Source: Jejuia sp. UBA6058
GTDB taxonomy: Bacteria; Bacteroidota; Bacteroidia; Flavobacteriales; Flavobacteriaceae
Direction of reading: 5' to 3'
NCBI GenBank assembly: GCA_002428965.1
Contig: DIYI01000020.1
Span: forward strand, 60,172-124,171
DNA: 64,000 nucleotides
Of the stretch, positions 44,869 to 54,486 are shown one piece after another. Position 1 is the first letter of the stretch. Every line of letters starts with the position of its first letter. The translations under genes were made by a program, and so were the position numbers. The notes beneath the pieces were generated by a model, which was not told the origin of the DNA, searched no databases, and saw nothing but the letters and a program-made list of their open reading frames with translations.

Positions 44869-47370
44869 ATGGCGAAGAATTTAGTAATAGTTGAGTCACC
44901 AGCCAAGGCGAAAACTATCGAAAAATTTTTAGGGAAAGACTTCAAGGTAGAATCTAGTTTTGGGCATATTGCCGATTTACCTTCCAAAGAGTTAGGCGTT
45001 GATGTGGAGGGTGATTTTAAACCCAAATATCAAGTTTCAAGAGATAAGAAAGATGTTGTAAAGAAACTAAAGGATCTAGCGAAAAAAGCTGAAATAGTTT
45101 GGTTAGCAAGTGATGAAGATCGAGAGGGAGAGGCTATTGCGTGGCATTTAGCAGAGACTTTAAAGTTAGATAAGGCCAAAACAAAGCGTATTGTTTTTCA
45201 TGAGATTACCAAAGCGGCGATAAAGAAAGCTATTGAAAACCCAAGAGGTATTGATTATGATTTGGTGGATGCGCAACAAGCGCGTCGTGTGCTAGATAGA
45301 ATTGTGGGGTATGAGTTATCTCCAGTGCTATGGAGAAAAGTAAAAGGCGGATTATCTGCTGGTCGCGTACAATCGGTTTCTGTTAGGTTAATTGTAGAAA
45401 AAGAGCGCGAAATACAAGGATTTACACCTGAAGCTTCATTCAGAATCGATGCAGAGTTTTCTAACGAAGATGGACAAGCTTTTAAAGCTAAATTGCCCAA
45501 AAACTTCAAAACCAAAGAAGAAGCATATAAATTTTTAGAATTGAATGCTTCGGCGGATTTTAAGGTTGCCGATCTTCAAAAGAAGCCAGCAAAAAAATCT
45601 CCTGCGGCACCATTTACAACCTCTACGTTACAACAAGAGGCGTCAAGAAAATTATATTTCTCAGTTAGCAAAACCATGACTATGGCACAACGCCTGTATG
45701 AAGCTGGTTTAATTACTTATATGAGAACCGATAGCGTGAATCTATCAGATGAGGCAAGACAAGGTGCGCAGGCGGAGATAGAAAAGGCTTATGGTGGTAA
45801 CTATAGTAATCCAAGAAATTATAAAGGAAAAGCTAAGGGGGCGCAAGAAGCTCATGAGGCCATTCGTCCAACTGATTTTTCGAGACATTCCGTAGACATT
45901 GAGAGAGATCAAGCCAGATTGTATGAGTTAATTTGGAAACGAGCCATAGCATCTCAAATGAGTGATGCGCAATTGGAGCGTACAAATGTTAAAATTGAAG
46001 CCTCTACTCATAACGAAACATTCTCTGCCAATGGTGAGGTAATTACTTTTGATGGCTTTTTAAAAGTATACCTTGAGGGAACTGATGATGAATTTGCCGA
46101 ACAAGATGGTATGTTACCAGCTTTAAAAGTTACGGAGTCCTTATTAAATAGTTTTATTTCGGCAACAGAACGATATACGCGTCCGCCAGCAAGATTTACA
46201 GAGGCTTCTTTAGTTAAGAAGTTAGAAGAATTAGGAATAGGAAGACCTTCCACTTACGCGCCTACAATTTCTACCATTCAAAATAGAAATTATGTAGAAA
46301 AAGGTACTGTTGAAGGTGTAGAACGAAAATATACGCAACTAAAGTTACAGGAGGGTAAAGTTTCTGATACAACTTTAACCGAAAAGGTAGGCTCTGATAA
46401 AGGGAAGTTGGTGCCAACCGATATTGGAATGATTGTAACAGATTTCTTAGTGAATCATTTTGAGGCCATATTAGATTACAATTTTACGGCAAAAGTAGAA
46501 GAGGATTTTGATGATATTGCAGATGGTAAAGAAGATTGGACTGAAATGATGCAAACTTTTTACAAGAAGTTCCATCCTGTGGTAGAAGACGTAAAAGAAA
46601 ACGCCGATAGAGAATCTGGAGAGCGTATCTTAGGAGAAGATCCTAAAACAGGAAGACAAGTAAGCGTACGTTTGGGTAAATTTGGTCCTATGGTTCAAGT
46701 TGGAACTGTAGATGATGAGGAGAAACCACTTTTTGCAAGTTTAAGCCCAGACCAGCAGTTAAATACCATAACCTTTGAAGAAGCTATGGATTTGTTTCAG
46801 CTTCCCAAGACTTTGGGTGAGTACGAGGGCGAAGAAGTGGCGGTTAATAATGGAAGATTTGGTCCCTACGTTAAGTTTGGTAAATCTTTTGTGTCTTTAC
46901 CAAAAGGACAAGATCCGCTTAGTGTAGAGCTAGAAGATGCTATTGTTCTCATAAAAGAAAAGCAAAAAGCCGATGCGCCAATTTATATATATCAAGATTT
47001 ACCGGTGCAAAAAGGTAAAGGACGTTTTGGGCCTTTTATTAAATGGAACAATATGTTCATCAACGTAAATAAGAAATACGATTGGGATAATTTGTCCGAC
47101 TCTGATATTATTCAATTGATAGAAGATAAAATTCAAAAGGAAAAGGATAAACTAATTCACCATTGGGAAGAAGAAGGTATTCGTGTAGAAAAAGCACGTT
47201 GGGGTAGACACAATGTAATAAAGGGCAAGATTAAAGTAGAATTGCCAAAAACTGTTGATGTTTCTGATATGACATTAGAACAAGCTTTAGCGCATATTGA
47301 GACAAAGGCGCCAAAGAAAAAAACTACAAGGAAGCGCGCCACTAAAAAAAAGACTACAACAAAAAAGTAA
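44869..47370 (+). CDS. topA: DNA topoisomerase I
   Basis: 833 residues. Type IA enzyme that relaxes negative supercoils. The TOPRIM domain has LVIVESPAKAKTIEKFLG and ASDEDREGEAIAWH; the active-site tyrosine is Y284 in LITYMRTDSVNLS. GRVQSVSVRLIVEKERE and GIGRPSTYAPTISTI are conserved. In place of C4 zinc fingers, the C-terminal region has repeated G-R-F-G-P-Y/F motifs (NNGRFGPYVKFG, GKGRFGPFIKW) and a lysine-rich tail. It is followed after 15 bp by the arginase-like gene. Confidence 0.97.
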   Translation: MAKNLVIVESPAKAKTIEKFLGKDFKVESSFGHIADLPSKELGVDVEGDFKPKYQVSRDKKDVVKKLKDLAKKAEIVWLASDEDREGEAIAWHLAETLKLDKAKTKRIVFHEITKAAIKKAIENPRGIDYDLVDAQQARRVLDRIVGYELSPVLWRKVKGGLSAGRVQSVSVRLIVEKEREIQGFTPEASFRIDAEFSNEDGQAFKAKLPKNFKTKEEAYKFLELNASADFKVADLQKKPAKKSPAAPFTTSTLQQEASRKLYFSVSKTMTMAQRLYEAGLITYMRTDSVNLSDEARQGAQAEIEKAYGGNYSNPRNYKGKAKGAQEAHEAIRPTDFSRHSVDIERDQARLYELIWKRAIASQMSDAQLERTNVKIEASTHNETFSANGEVITFDGFLKVYLEGTDDEFAEQDGMLPALKVTESLLNSFISATERYTRPPARFTEASLVKKLEELGIGRPSTYAPTISTIQNRNYVEKGTVEGVERKYTQLKLQEGKVSDTTLTEKVGSDKGKLVPTDIGMIVTDFLVNHFEAILDYNFTAKVEEDFDDIADGKEDWTEMMQTFYKKFHPVVEDVKENADRESGERILGEDPKTGRQVSVRLGKFGPMVQVGTVDDEEKPLFASLSPDQQLNTITFEEAMDLFQLPKTLGEYEGEEVAVNNGRFGPYVKFGKSFVSLPKGQDPLSVELEDAIVLIKEKQKADAPIYIYQDLPVQKGKGRFGPFIKWNNMFINVNKKYDWDNLSDSDIIQLIEDKIQKEKDKLIHHWEEEGIRVEKARWGRHNVIKGKIKVELPKTVDVSDMTLEQALAHIETKAPKKKTTRKRATKKKTTTKK

Positions 47371-47385
47371 AAAGCCTCTAACACA

Positions 47386-48552
47386 ATGAATTTTAATTTC
47401 CTCTCTCCAGTATCAGACAATGTTCTAGCTCATAATGAACTATTGTCGGTGCAGGCACTGGGAAGAAAAATTCGTGTGCATTCTAATAAACAGGGTCTAC
47501 CCGATTTAGAAGGTGTAACCATTGCACTTCTTGGTATAATAGAAAACAGAAATGATATAGATTATATTGGGGAAACGTTTAGTCTTGATGAAATCAGAAA
47601 ATCATTTTATGCCTTATTTCCTGGAAGTTGGGGCACTACAATTGCCGATTTAGGTGATATTAATGCTGGCGAAAGTGTAGAAGACACCTATTTTGCTTTA
47701 AAAGAAACAATTGAGATTCTTGTTAAAAAGAATATTATTCCAGTGCTTTTAGGCGGAAGTCAAGATTTAACCTATGCAAATTATCGTGCTTATGACGCAT
47801 TAATGCCAATGGTTAATCTGGTAAATATTGATTGTAAATTCGATTTAGGAGATTCGGCAAAACCCATAAAAAATAATAGTTATGTTGGAAAGGTGATCTT
47901 AGATGAACCTTATAATCTCTTCAATTACTCAAATATTGGATATCAAACCTATTTTAATTCTCAAGAAGAAATAGATCTGATGGAACGTTTGTATTTTGAA
48001 TCGTACCGTTTAGGCGAAGTAAGTAAGGATATAACCATTGTAGAGCCGGTTTTAAGAGATGCCAATATTGTCAGTGTAGATTTAAAAGCGGTGAAAGGTT
48101 CCGAAGTGAGTGTGAAGCAAAAGTTTTCTCCTAATGGATTAGATGGAAAAGAGATCTGTGCGATTTCAAGGTATGCTGGCATCAGTAATAAAGTGAGTTC
48201 CTTTGGTATTTATGAGTACAAGCCTTCAAATGATGATGAAATATCATCTATGTTAGTGGCGCAAATAATATGGTACTTTATAGAAGGTGTAAACTGTAGA
48301 GTACAGGACGATGATTTTTCAGATGAGAACAGCTACCAGAAGTTTTTCACAATGGTAGAATCTCAGGAATTAGTGTTCTATAAAAGCAATAAAACTGGAA
48401 GATGGTGGGTAGAGATACCATTTTTAGCAGAAGTAAATAATAAATTAAAAAGACATACGTTATTACCATGCACGCATCAAGATTATTTAGATGCTTGTAA
48501 TAATATTGTACCAGAGCGTTGGTTTAAAGCCTTTCAGAAGAATTCCGTGTAA
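47386..48552 (+). CDS. Arginase-fold protein with degenerate metal site
   Basis: 388 residues. The ureohydrolase fold is recognisable (PVLLGGSQDLTYANYRAYD, VNLVNIDCKFDLGD, ANIVSVDLKAVKG). It is often annotated as formimidoylglutamase. However, the metal ligands are partly lost: GGDH becomes GGSQ (Q126), DAHxD becomes D149-C-K151-F-D153, and SxDxD becomes V-D232-L-K234. Two His and one Asp are missing, so hydrolase activity is unlikely. It lies between topA and gldK, an arrangement I recall from other Flavobacteria, and may have a structural or gliding-related role. Confidence 0.82.
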   Translation: MNFNFLSPVSDNVLAHNELLSVQALGRKIRVHSNKQGLPDLEGVTIALLGIIENRNDIDYIGETFSLDEIRKSFYALFPGSWGTTIADLGDINAGESVEDTYFALKETIEILVKKNIIPVLLGGSQDLTYANYRAYDALMPMVNLVNIDCKFDLGDSAKPIKNNSYVGKVILDEPYNLFNYSNIGYQTYFNSQEEIDLMERLYFESYRLGEVSKDITIVEPVLRDANIVSVDLKAVKGSEVSVKQKFSPNGLDGKEICAISRYAGISNKVSSFGIYEYKPSNDDEISSMLVAQIIWYFIEGVNCRVQDDDFSDENSYQKFFTMVESQELVFYKSNKTGRWWVEIPFLAEVNNKLKRHTLLPCTHQDYLDACNNIVPERWFKAFQKNSV

Positions 48553-48585
48553 TAGACAAAGCATGGTCAAAAGGTAAATAACATC

Positions 48586-48646
48586 GGTAAAATGCTTTAT
48601 TTTTACGATAAAATGCTTTTTTTTTAGATAAAAAGTTGTTTTTTCG
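48586..48646 (+). repeat. Three ~20-bp AT-rich direct repeats upstream of gldK
   Basis: GGTAAAATGCTTTATTTTTA, then GATAAAATGC plus a T-run, then GATAAAAAGTTG plus a T-run, at starts 48586, 48607 and 48627. The period of about two helical turns and the position directly before the promoter suggest a regulatory array, although low-complexity sequence could mimic this. Confidence 0.45.
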
Positions 48647-48666
48647 AAAATATATAAATATGTTTA
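48636..48666 (+). promoter_or_regulatory. Candidate gldK promoter
   Basis: TTG (48636-48638), a 20-bp spacer, then TATGTTTA (48659-48666), one mismatch from TAnnTTTG. It lies 44 bp before the gldK start. Confidence 0.5.
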
Positions 48667-48709
48667 CGCTCTCAAAATTGAAGCTATAATAATTAACCTC
48701 GAGTTTTCT

Positions 48710-50077
48710 ATGAATATGAAAAAGTTTGTTTTATTAACCGCAGTACTTACATTACTAGCTAGTTGTGGCTCTAAAGATAGAGGAGAATTAGTAGGAGTAA
48801 AGGGTAAGAATTGGCATCCAGAAAAACCTTATGGTATGGAGCTGGTTCCTGGAGGTGCATTTATAATGGGTAAGGCCGACGATGATCTTGCAGGGGTAAA
48901 CGATGCCCCTGGTAAAACAGTTACGGTAAGAGCCTTTTATATGGATGCAACAGAAATTACAAACAGTGAATACCGTCAGTTTGTGCATTGGGTAAGAGAT
49001 TCTATTCTTAGAATGAAACTTGCTATTTTGGCAGATGAGGTAGGCAAAACACCTGAAGATGGTGGTATTGGTGAATACGCATTTAAAGATGCGGACACCG
49101 CTAATATGTCTGTTTACGAAAAGTATATGTTCGAAAATTATACTGGTCTTGGTCCAACAGGGTACGAGGGTAGAAAAATTAATAAGGATATAGACTTATT
49201 ATTGGATACTCAAGAATATCCAGATGAGTATTATGCTGAGGTGATGGATACAATGTATTTGCCTCTTGAAGAGTCTTACAACGGTCAGCGTACTTGGGAT
49301 GTAAAGAAATTTAAATTCCAGTACAGTTATATGGATATTCAAGAAGCCGCTAGAAATAGAGGTGTACAAAGAAGCAAAGTAATTAAAAAAGAAGAATTAG
49401 AAATTTATCCAGATACAACAGTTTGGATTAGAGATTTCCAGTATTCATACAATGAGCCAATGCACAACGATTATTTCTGGCATGAGGCTTACGGAGATTA
49501 TCCTGTTGTTGGCGTTACTTGGAAACAAGCAAAAGCGTTTTGCGAGTGGCGTACTATCAACAAAAATTCTTATCAAAAATCTAGAAAAGGTGCAGCTTTG
49601 GTAAATACGTTTAGATTACCATCTGAAGCAGAGTGGGAATATGCTGCTCGTGGAGGGTTGCAAGCAGCTACTTACCCTTGGGGTGGGCCTTACACTAAAA
49701 GTGACAGAGGATGTTTTATGGCTAACTTTAAGCCAGTGCGTGGAGATTATGCCGCAGACCAAGCATTGTATACAGTAGAGGCAAAGTCTTACGAACCAAA
49801 CGATTACAATTTATACAATATGGCAGGTAATGTTGCAGAGTGGGTAAATGCATCTTACGATCCGTCATCATATGAGTATTCTTCAACCATAAATCCAAGT
49901 GTTAACGATCCGGATAACACACGTAAAGTTATTAGAGGTGGATCTTGGAAAGACGTTGCTTATTTCTTGCAAGTAAGTTCAAGAGATTACGAATATGCAG
50001 ATTCGGCTAGAAGTTATATAGGTTTCAGAACTGTTCAAGATTACATGGGGACAAACGTAACTAAGAACGGTAAATAA
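48710..50077 (+). CDS. gldK: Type IX secretion/gliding lipoprotein GldK
   Basis: 455 residues. Lipoprotein (LTLLASCGSKDRG). The FGE-sulfatase-like (SUMF1) fold is visible: PGGAFIMGKADDD, AFYMDATEITNSEYRQFVHW, FRLPSEAEWEYAARGG, NLYNMAGNVAEWV and KVIRGGSWKD. GldK (PorK) forms the periplasmic ring of the type IX secretion system with GldN under the outer membrane. It is the first of the gldKLMN operon; an ATG two codons downstream is a possible alternative start. Confidence 0.97.
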   Translation: MNMKKFVLLTAVLTLLASCGSKDRGELVGVKGKNWHPEKPYGMELVPGGAFIMGKADDDLAGVNDAPGKTVTVRAFYMDATEITNSEYRQFVHWVRDSILRMKLAILADEVGKTPEDGGIGEYAFKDADTANMSVYEKYMFENYTGLGPTGYEGRKINKDIDLLLDTQEYPDEYYAEVMDTMYLPLEESYNGQRTWDVKKFKFQYSYMDIQEAARNRGVQRSKVIKKEELEIYPDTTVWIRDFQYSYNEPMHNDYFWHEAYGDYPVVGVTWKQAKAFCEWRTINKNSYQKSRKGAALVNTFRLPSEAEWEYAARGGLQAATYPWGGPYTKSDRGCFMANFKPVRGDYAADQALYTVEAKSYEPNDYNLYNMAGNVAEWVNASYDPSSYEYSSTINPSVNDPDNTRKVIRGGSWKDVAYFLQVSSRDYEYADSARSYIGFRTVQDYMGTNVTKNGK

Positions 50078-50163
50078 GCATTAATTAATCAAAAAGTAAT
50101 AAACTATTAATTTAACCTACCTGAGTAGTATTTCTACTTAAAAAAATTTAAAAACCAAAAATT

Positions 50164-50799
50164 ATGGCACAGTCAAAAGCAAGTAAAAGGTTCATGAATA
50201 TGGCCTACGGATTAGGAGCATCAATTGTAATTATTGGAGCTTTATTCAAAATTACACATTTCGAGTTAGGATTTTTAACTGGTAATGTTATGTTAACCAT
50301 AGGGTTAGTAACCGAAGCAATTATTTTCGCATTATCCGCGTTTGAACCGGTTACAGACGATTTAGACTGGTCTTTAGTATATCCAGAATTAGCTGGAGGA
50401 GCAACTTCTTCAAAAGAAGCTGAAAACCCAAAAGGAGTTTTATCTCAAAAGTTAGACGAGTTACTTAAAGAAGCAAAAATTGACGGAGAATTAATGGCTA
50501 GCTTAGGCGAAAGCATTAAAAACTTTGAAGGTGCTGCAAAAGGTATTTCTCCAACTGTAGATTCTATTCAGGCGACTCAAAAATATGGTGAGGAATTATC
50601 ATTGGCTGCTGCTCAAATGGAGTCTTTAAACAGTTTATATAAAGTACAATTAGAAAGCATCAACAAGCAAGCTTCTATAAACGAAGAGTCTGTTGAAAAT
50701 GCTGCTAAGGTAAAAGAACAAATGGAATCTTTAGCGTCTCATTTATCTTCGTTAAATGGCGTGTATGGTGGTATGTTAACTGCAATGAACAAGAAATAA
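50164..50799 (+). CDS. gldL: Type IX secretion/gliding motor protein GldL
   Basis: 211 residues. Two transmembrane helices (about 13-31 and 41-59) at the N-terminus, followed by a long cytoplasmic helical domain with coiled-coil character (about 90-205). TM2 carries a buried glutamate, E51 (GLVTEAIIFALSAFEP); the equivalent residue is implicated in proton use in characterised GldL proteins. With GldM it forms the proton-driven motor that powers secretion and gliding. Confidence 0.97.
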   Translation: MAQSKASKRFMNMAYGLGASIVIIGALFKITHFELGFLTGNVMLTIGLVTEAIIFALSAFEPVTDDLDWSLVYPELAGGATSSKEAENPKGVLSQKLDELLKEAKIDGELMASLGESIKNFEGAAKGISPTVDSIQATQKYGEELSLAAAQMESLNSLYKVQLESINKQASINEESVENAAKVKEQMESLASHLSSLNGVYGGMLTAMNKK

Positions 50800-50841
50800 T
50801 TAGGGGTTACCCAATTTAATAACCATAAAACCTAATTAAAT

Positions 50842-52401
50842 ATGGCGTCAGGAAACGAAACCCCAAGACAGAAGATGATAAACTTGATGTATTTAATATT
50901 CATCGCAATGTTAGCGTTAAATATGTCAAAAGAAGTGTTATCAGCCTTCGGATTAATGAACGAAAAGCTTACAGAGTCTAACGAAGCTACTGAATCTAGA
51001 AATGCAAGTTTTGTGGCTAGTTTAGAACAGAAAGCTTCAGATCAACCAGATAAGTATCAACCTTTAAAAGATAAGGCTGAAAAAATAGATAAGTTGGCTC
51101 ATGATTTTGATTCTTATCTAGAAGGATTAAAAGGAAAAATGACAGCTAAAATAGATGACCCAACTGACTATGAAATCATGGACAAGGGAGACTATTTAGA
51201 CGAGAATTTTTTCAAAGGCGATAAGATAAAAGAAGAAGGTCAATCTTTCCTTGATCATATGAAAAAGTTTAGAGAAGGTGTTGCTAGTGTTTTAGGAGGA
51301 GAGAAAGGTATGGAATCTGTAATTAGTGAGGTGAATGCCAAATTTAACACGGATCCTGTAAAAAATAGAGATGGTAGATCTCAGGAGTGGTTGGACTACC
51401 ACTATAAAGGTTTTCCTTTAGTGGCTTCTTTAACTAAAATGACACAACTTCAAGCTGATATCAAAACTACAGAATCTGAAGTTTTATCTAAAATGTTAGA
51501 AGGTGAGTTGTCGAGTCAAGTTTCAATGACAAATTATACTACCTTAATGGAAACGTCTAAATCAGCTTATTTTAATGGAGAGCGTTTTGACGGTGAAATA
51601 GTTTTAGGTAGAAAAGATGCTTCTACAAAACCAAAAAGAGTTGAATTAAAGTTAGATGGAAGACCACTTTCTGAAGATCAGTATACCATTGAAGATGGTA
51701 AAGTGAAGTTGAAAGTCGGAACTGGTGGTGTTGGAGAACACAAAATCACAGGAAACCTTATTTTTGGTGAAGGTGGTGAAGAGATTGAAGTACCGGTAAA
51801 TTCATCGTTTGCTACCGTTGCTAAACCAAATTCGGCTACTATTTCCGCTGATAAAATGAACGTAGTATACCGTGGTGTTAAAAACCCAATGACTATTTCC
51901 TTTGCTGGTATTCCTGATAACAAAGTAAATGCTAGTGCTCAAGGATTAACTGGCGCTGGAGGGAGTAAATATGTTATGGACGCTACATCTGTTAAAGGTA
52001 GAGAAGTAACTATTAATGTTACCGGTACGTTACCGGATGGTGGCAAGGTATCTGATAACGCTACTTTCAGAATTAAAGATTTACCAAGACCAACGGGTAC
52101 TGTTAGAGGAGAAACTTCTTCTAAAATGCAACGTCAAAGTTTAGAGAAGTCTACTATTGGCGCTATGTTTGAAGATTTTGATTTCGAATTACCGTTACGT
52201 GTTACTGGATTTAAATTTAAAGTTCCGGGACAACCAACCATAGAGGTTAGAGGTAACAAATTAGATAGTAGAGCCAAAGGTGCCTTACGTAAGGCGAAGC
52301 GTGGTTCAGGAGTTCAAATATTTGATATTGAAGCAAAAGCAAGTGGTGTAAGTGTTATACTTAAAAAGGTATCGCCTGTATTTGTTGAATTGACAAATTA
52401 A
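50842..52401 (+). CDS. gldM: Type IX secretion/gliding motor protein GldM
   Basis: 519 residues. One transmembrane helix near the N-terminus (about 12-32, MINLMYLIFIAMLALNMSKE), then a helical segment and three beta-rich periplasmic domains (about 225-519; GERFDGEIVLGRKDAS, NVVYRGVKNPMTIS, PRPTGTVRGETS). It spans the periplasm from GldL to the GldK/GldN ring. The segment EVLSAFGLMNEKLTESN after the helix is typical. It starts 42 bp after gldL. Confidence 0.97.
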   Translation: MASGNETPRQKMINLMYLIFIAMLALNMSKEVLSAFGLMNEKLTESNEATESRNASFVASLEQKASDQPDKYQPLKDKAEKIDKLAHDFDSYLEGLKGKMTAKIDDPTDYEIMDKGDYLDENFFKGDKIKEEGQSFLDHMKKFREGVASVLGGEKGMESVISEVNAKFNTDPVKNRDGRSQEWLDYHYKGFPLVASLTKMTQLQADIKTTESEVLSKMLEGELSSQVSMTNYTTLMETSKSAYFNGERFDGEIVLGRKDASTKPKRVELKLDGRPLSEDQYTIEDGKVKLKVGTGGVGEHKITGNLIFGEGGEEIEVPVNSSFATVAKPNSATISADKMNVVYRGVKNPMTISFAGIPDNKVNASAQGLTGAGGSKYVMDATSVKGREVTINVTGTLPDGGKVSDNATFRIKDLPRPTGTVRGETSSKMQRQSLEKSTIGAMFEDFDFELPLRVTGFKFKVPGQPTIEVRGNKLDSRAKGALRKAKRGSGVQIFDIEAKASGVSVILKKVSPVFVELTN

Positions 52402-52450
52402 AATATTTAGGTAGGCCTTTGAGCTACCTACACAATAAAAATAAAGTAAG

Positions 52451-53341
52451 ATGAATTTGAAAAGTATTGTATTATCTGTTTCAGCTGTTCTTTTAGCTTC
52501 AAGTACTTTTGCTCAAGCAAATATACTTAATGCGAAAAGCCCTGAAGAAATTGGGGTGAGAACGGAAGAGCAAAAGGAAATTGACAACGATAAGCCTTTG
52601 GAATATGGATACGTTGATGATAGAGATATCCTATTTTCCAGAATGACATGGGAAAGAGTATCGCTAGACGAACGTATCAACTTCTCTTTGTACTATCCTA
52701 TTGATACTAATAATATTGGTAGCAACAGACGCTCTCTGTACGATGTTTTAATGAAGAACATCAAAAACGGAAAGATAAAGAATATTTATGATGATTCTTA
52801 TTTTACTACGAAGCGTACGTTAAAAGATATTGAGTCTGCTTTAACTAAAATTGATACAACAGAGTATGGTATTGAGCAGTTAAACGCAGGGGAAGAACTT
52901 TCAGATGAATATATAGACAGACGTGATATTACAGCTGCTGATATTGTAGAATATCGTGTTAAGGGATTATGGTATTTTGATAAACGTCAGGCAGAAATGA
53001 AGTATAGACTTTTAGGTATTGCTCCAGTAGCACCAGATGTTAACTTTATTGACGATGAAAACCCTGATTTAGTGCCATTGTTTTGGGTGTTTTTCCCAGA
53101 CGCTAGAGAAGTATTACATGAAGCTAAAGCATTTAACAATGCCAATAGTGCTATACCACATTCGTTTGATCATTTGTTGAATTCTAGACGTTTTGATGGC
53201 TACATTTACAAGGAAGAAAATGTTCAAGGAGATAGACAAGTTAACGAATACATTTCGGATAATGCATTAATGCAATTGTTAGAATCCGAACGTATTAAAA
53301 CAAAAATTAGAGATTTTGAATTAGATATGTGGACATACTAA
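52451..53341 (+). CDS. gldN: Type IX secretion/gliding protein GldN
   Basis: 296 residues with a signal peptide (1-21, ending TFAQ). Features are DRDILFSRMTWERVSLDERI, NFSLYYPIDTNNIGSNRRSL, EYRVKGLWYFDKRQAEMKYR and LFWVFFPDAREVLHEAKAFN. GldN (PorN) pairs with GldK in the periplasmic ring. The spacer from gldM contains a 7-bp stem-loop; a strong terminator follows gldN. Confidence 0.97.
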   Translation: MNLKSIVLSVSAVLLASSTFAQANILNAKSPEEIGVRTEEQKEIDNDKPLEYGYVDDRDILFSRMTWERVSLDERINFSLYYPIDTNNIGSNRRSLYDVLMKNIKNGKIKNIYDDSYFTTKRTLKDIESALTKIDTTEYGIEQLNAGEELSDEYIDRRDITAADIVEYRVKGLWYFDKRQAEMKYRLLGIAPVAPDVNFIDDENPDLVPLFWVFFPDAREVLHEAKAFNNANSAIPHSFDHLLNSRRFDGYIYKEENVQGDRQVNEYISDNALMQLLESERIKTKIRDFELDMWTY

Positions 53342-53361
53342 TTAAGAGATCAAGATAATTT

Positions 53362-53396
53362 AAAACGCCCGCTGTAAAGTGGGCGTTTTCTTTTTT
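53362..53396 (+). terminator. gldKLMN operon terminator
   Basis: AAAACGCCC and GGGCGTTTT form a perfect 9-bp stem with a ten-base loop, followed by CTTTTTT. Confidence 0.88.
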
Positions 53397-53439
53397 AAAA
53401 GGTGAATATCAATAAAGTGTATTTTTTATATTCGCACCA

Positions 53440-54486
53440 ATGAAAGAAGAGTTTGATTATATTGTTGTTGGTCTAGGGTTGGCAGGTATAAGCTTTTGCG
53501 AACAATTACGCAGAAATCATAAGTCTGTTATAGTAATTAATGATAATTCCCAGAAATCGTCTGTGGTTGCTGGAGGTTTATACAATCCAGTTGTTTTAAA
53601 GCGATTTACATCAATTTGGAAAGGAGATGAGCAACTAGACTTGGCAATGCAGCATTACAAGGTGCTAGAAGACTTATTAAAGACTACTTTAGATTATAAA
53701 ATTCCAGTTTACAGAAAGTTTGCTTCTATTGAAGAACAAAATAATTGGTTTACTGCCGCTGATAAACCGAAGCTTACCAAATATCTATCAAATAAAGTCA
53801 TTCAGAATACCAATAAGTCTATTAACGCCGATTTTGGTTTTGGCGAAGTATTGCGTACGGGTCGTATAGATGTAAATAAGCTTATTAAATCATATAAAAC
53901 ATTTTTAGACTATAATGGTTTAGTTTTATCAGAATCTTTTGATTATGGAGCTTTAAAAAAGGATGAACAAAAAGTTACCTACAGAAATATAAAGGCAAAA
54001 CACATAATATTTGCAGAAGGTTTTGGTGTTACAAAAAATCCTTTTTTTACCAGTTTACAATTATCTCCAACTAAAGGAGAATTGCTTACCATTTATGCCC
54101 CAGAACTTAAAATAGATTTTGTCTTAAAAGGCCCTGTATTTTTAATACCAATTGGCAATGATCTCTATGTGGTTGGTTCAACTTATGAATTATATGATTT
54201 AACCCATAACACAACAGAAAAGGGCAAAACTAAACTAATAAATGGTTTAAAAAGTATGATTTCTTGTCCTTTTGAAATAGTAAATCACGTTGCTGGAATT
54301 AGACCTACGGTGCGCGATAGACGCCCAATGCTTGGGAGACATCCTAAATTTAAAAACATGTATTTACTAAATGGTTTAGGAACTCGCGGTGTTATGATTG
54401 GGCCCTACGTAGCAAAAAAACTTTATGAGTTTATTGAAAGAGGGATGCCACTAGAAAAAGAAATAGATATCGCAAGATTTGATTAG
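53440..54486 (+). CDS. FAD-dependent oxidoreductase, DadA/ThiO-like
   Basis: 348 residues. The N-terminal FAD site is VVGLGLAGISFCEQL (GxGxxG at 11-16), followed by an acidic strand end and VAGGLYNPVV. The C-terminal FAD contact is HVAGIRPTVRDRRPMLGRHP and GTRGVMIGP. It belongs to the D-amino-acid oxidase-like family; the substrate is unknown. A TATATTCG element ends five bases before the ATG, hinting at a leaderless mRNA. It converges with the DUF983 gene with a 4-bp overlap. Confidence 0.9.
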   Translation: MKEEFDYIVVGLGLAGISFCEQLRRNHKSVIVINDNSQKSSVVAGGLYNPVVLKRFTSIWKGDEQLDLAMQHYKVLEDLLKTTLDYKIPVYRKFASIEEQNNWFTAADKPKLTKYLSNKVIQNTNKSINADFGFGEVLRTGRIDVNKLIKSYKTFLDYNGLVLSESFDYGALKKDEQKVTYRNIKAKHIIFAEGFGVTKNPFFTSLQLSPTKGELLTIYAPELKIDFVLKGPVFLIPIGNDLYVVGSTYELYDLTHNTTEKGKTKLINGLKSMISCPFEIVNHVAGIRPTVRDRRPMLGRHPKFKNMYLLNGLGTRGVMIGPYVAKKLYEFIERGMPLEKEIDIARFD

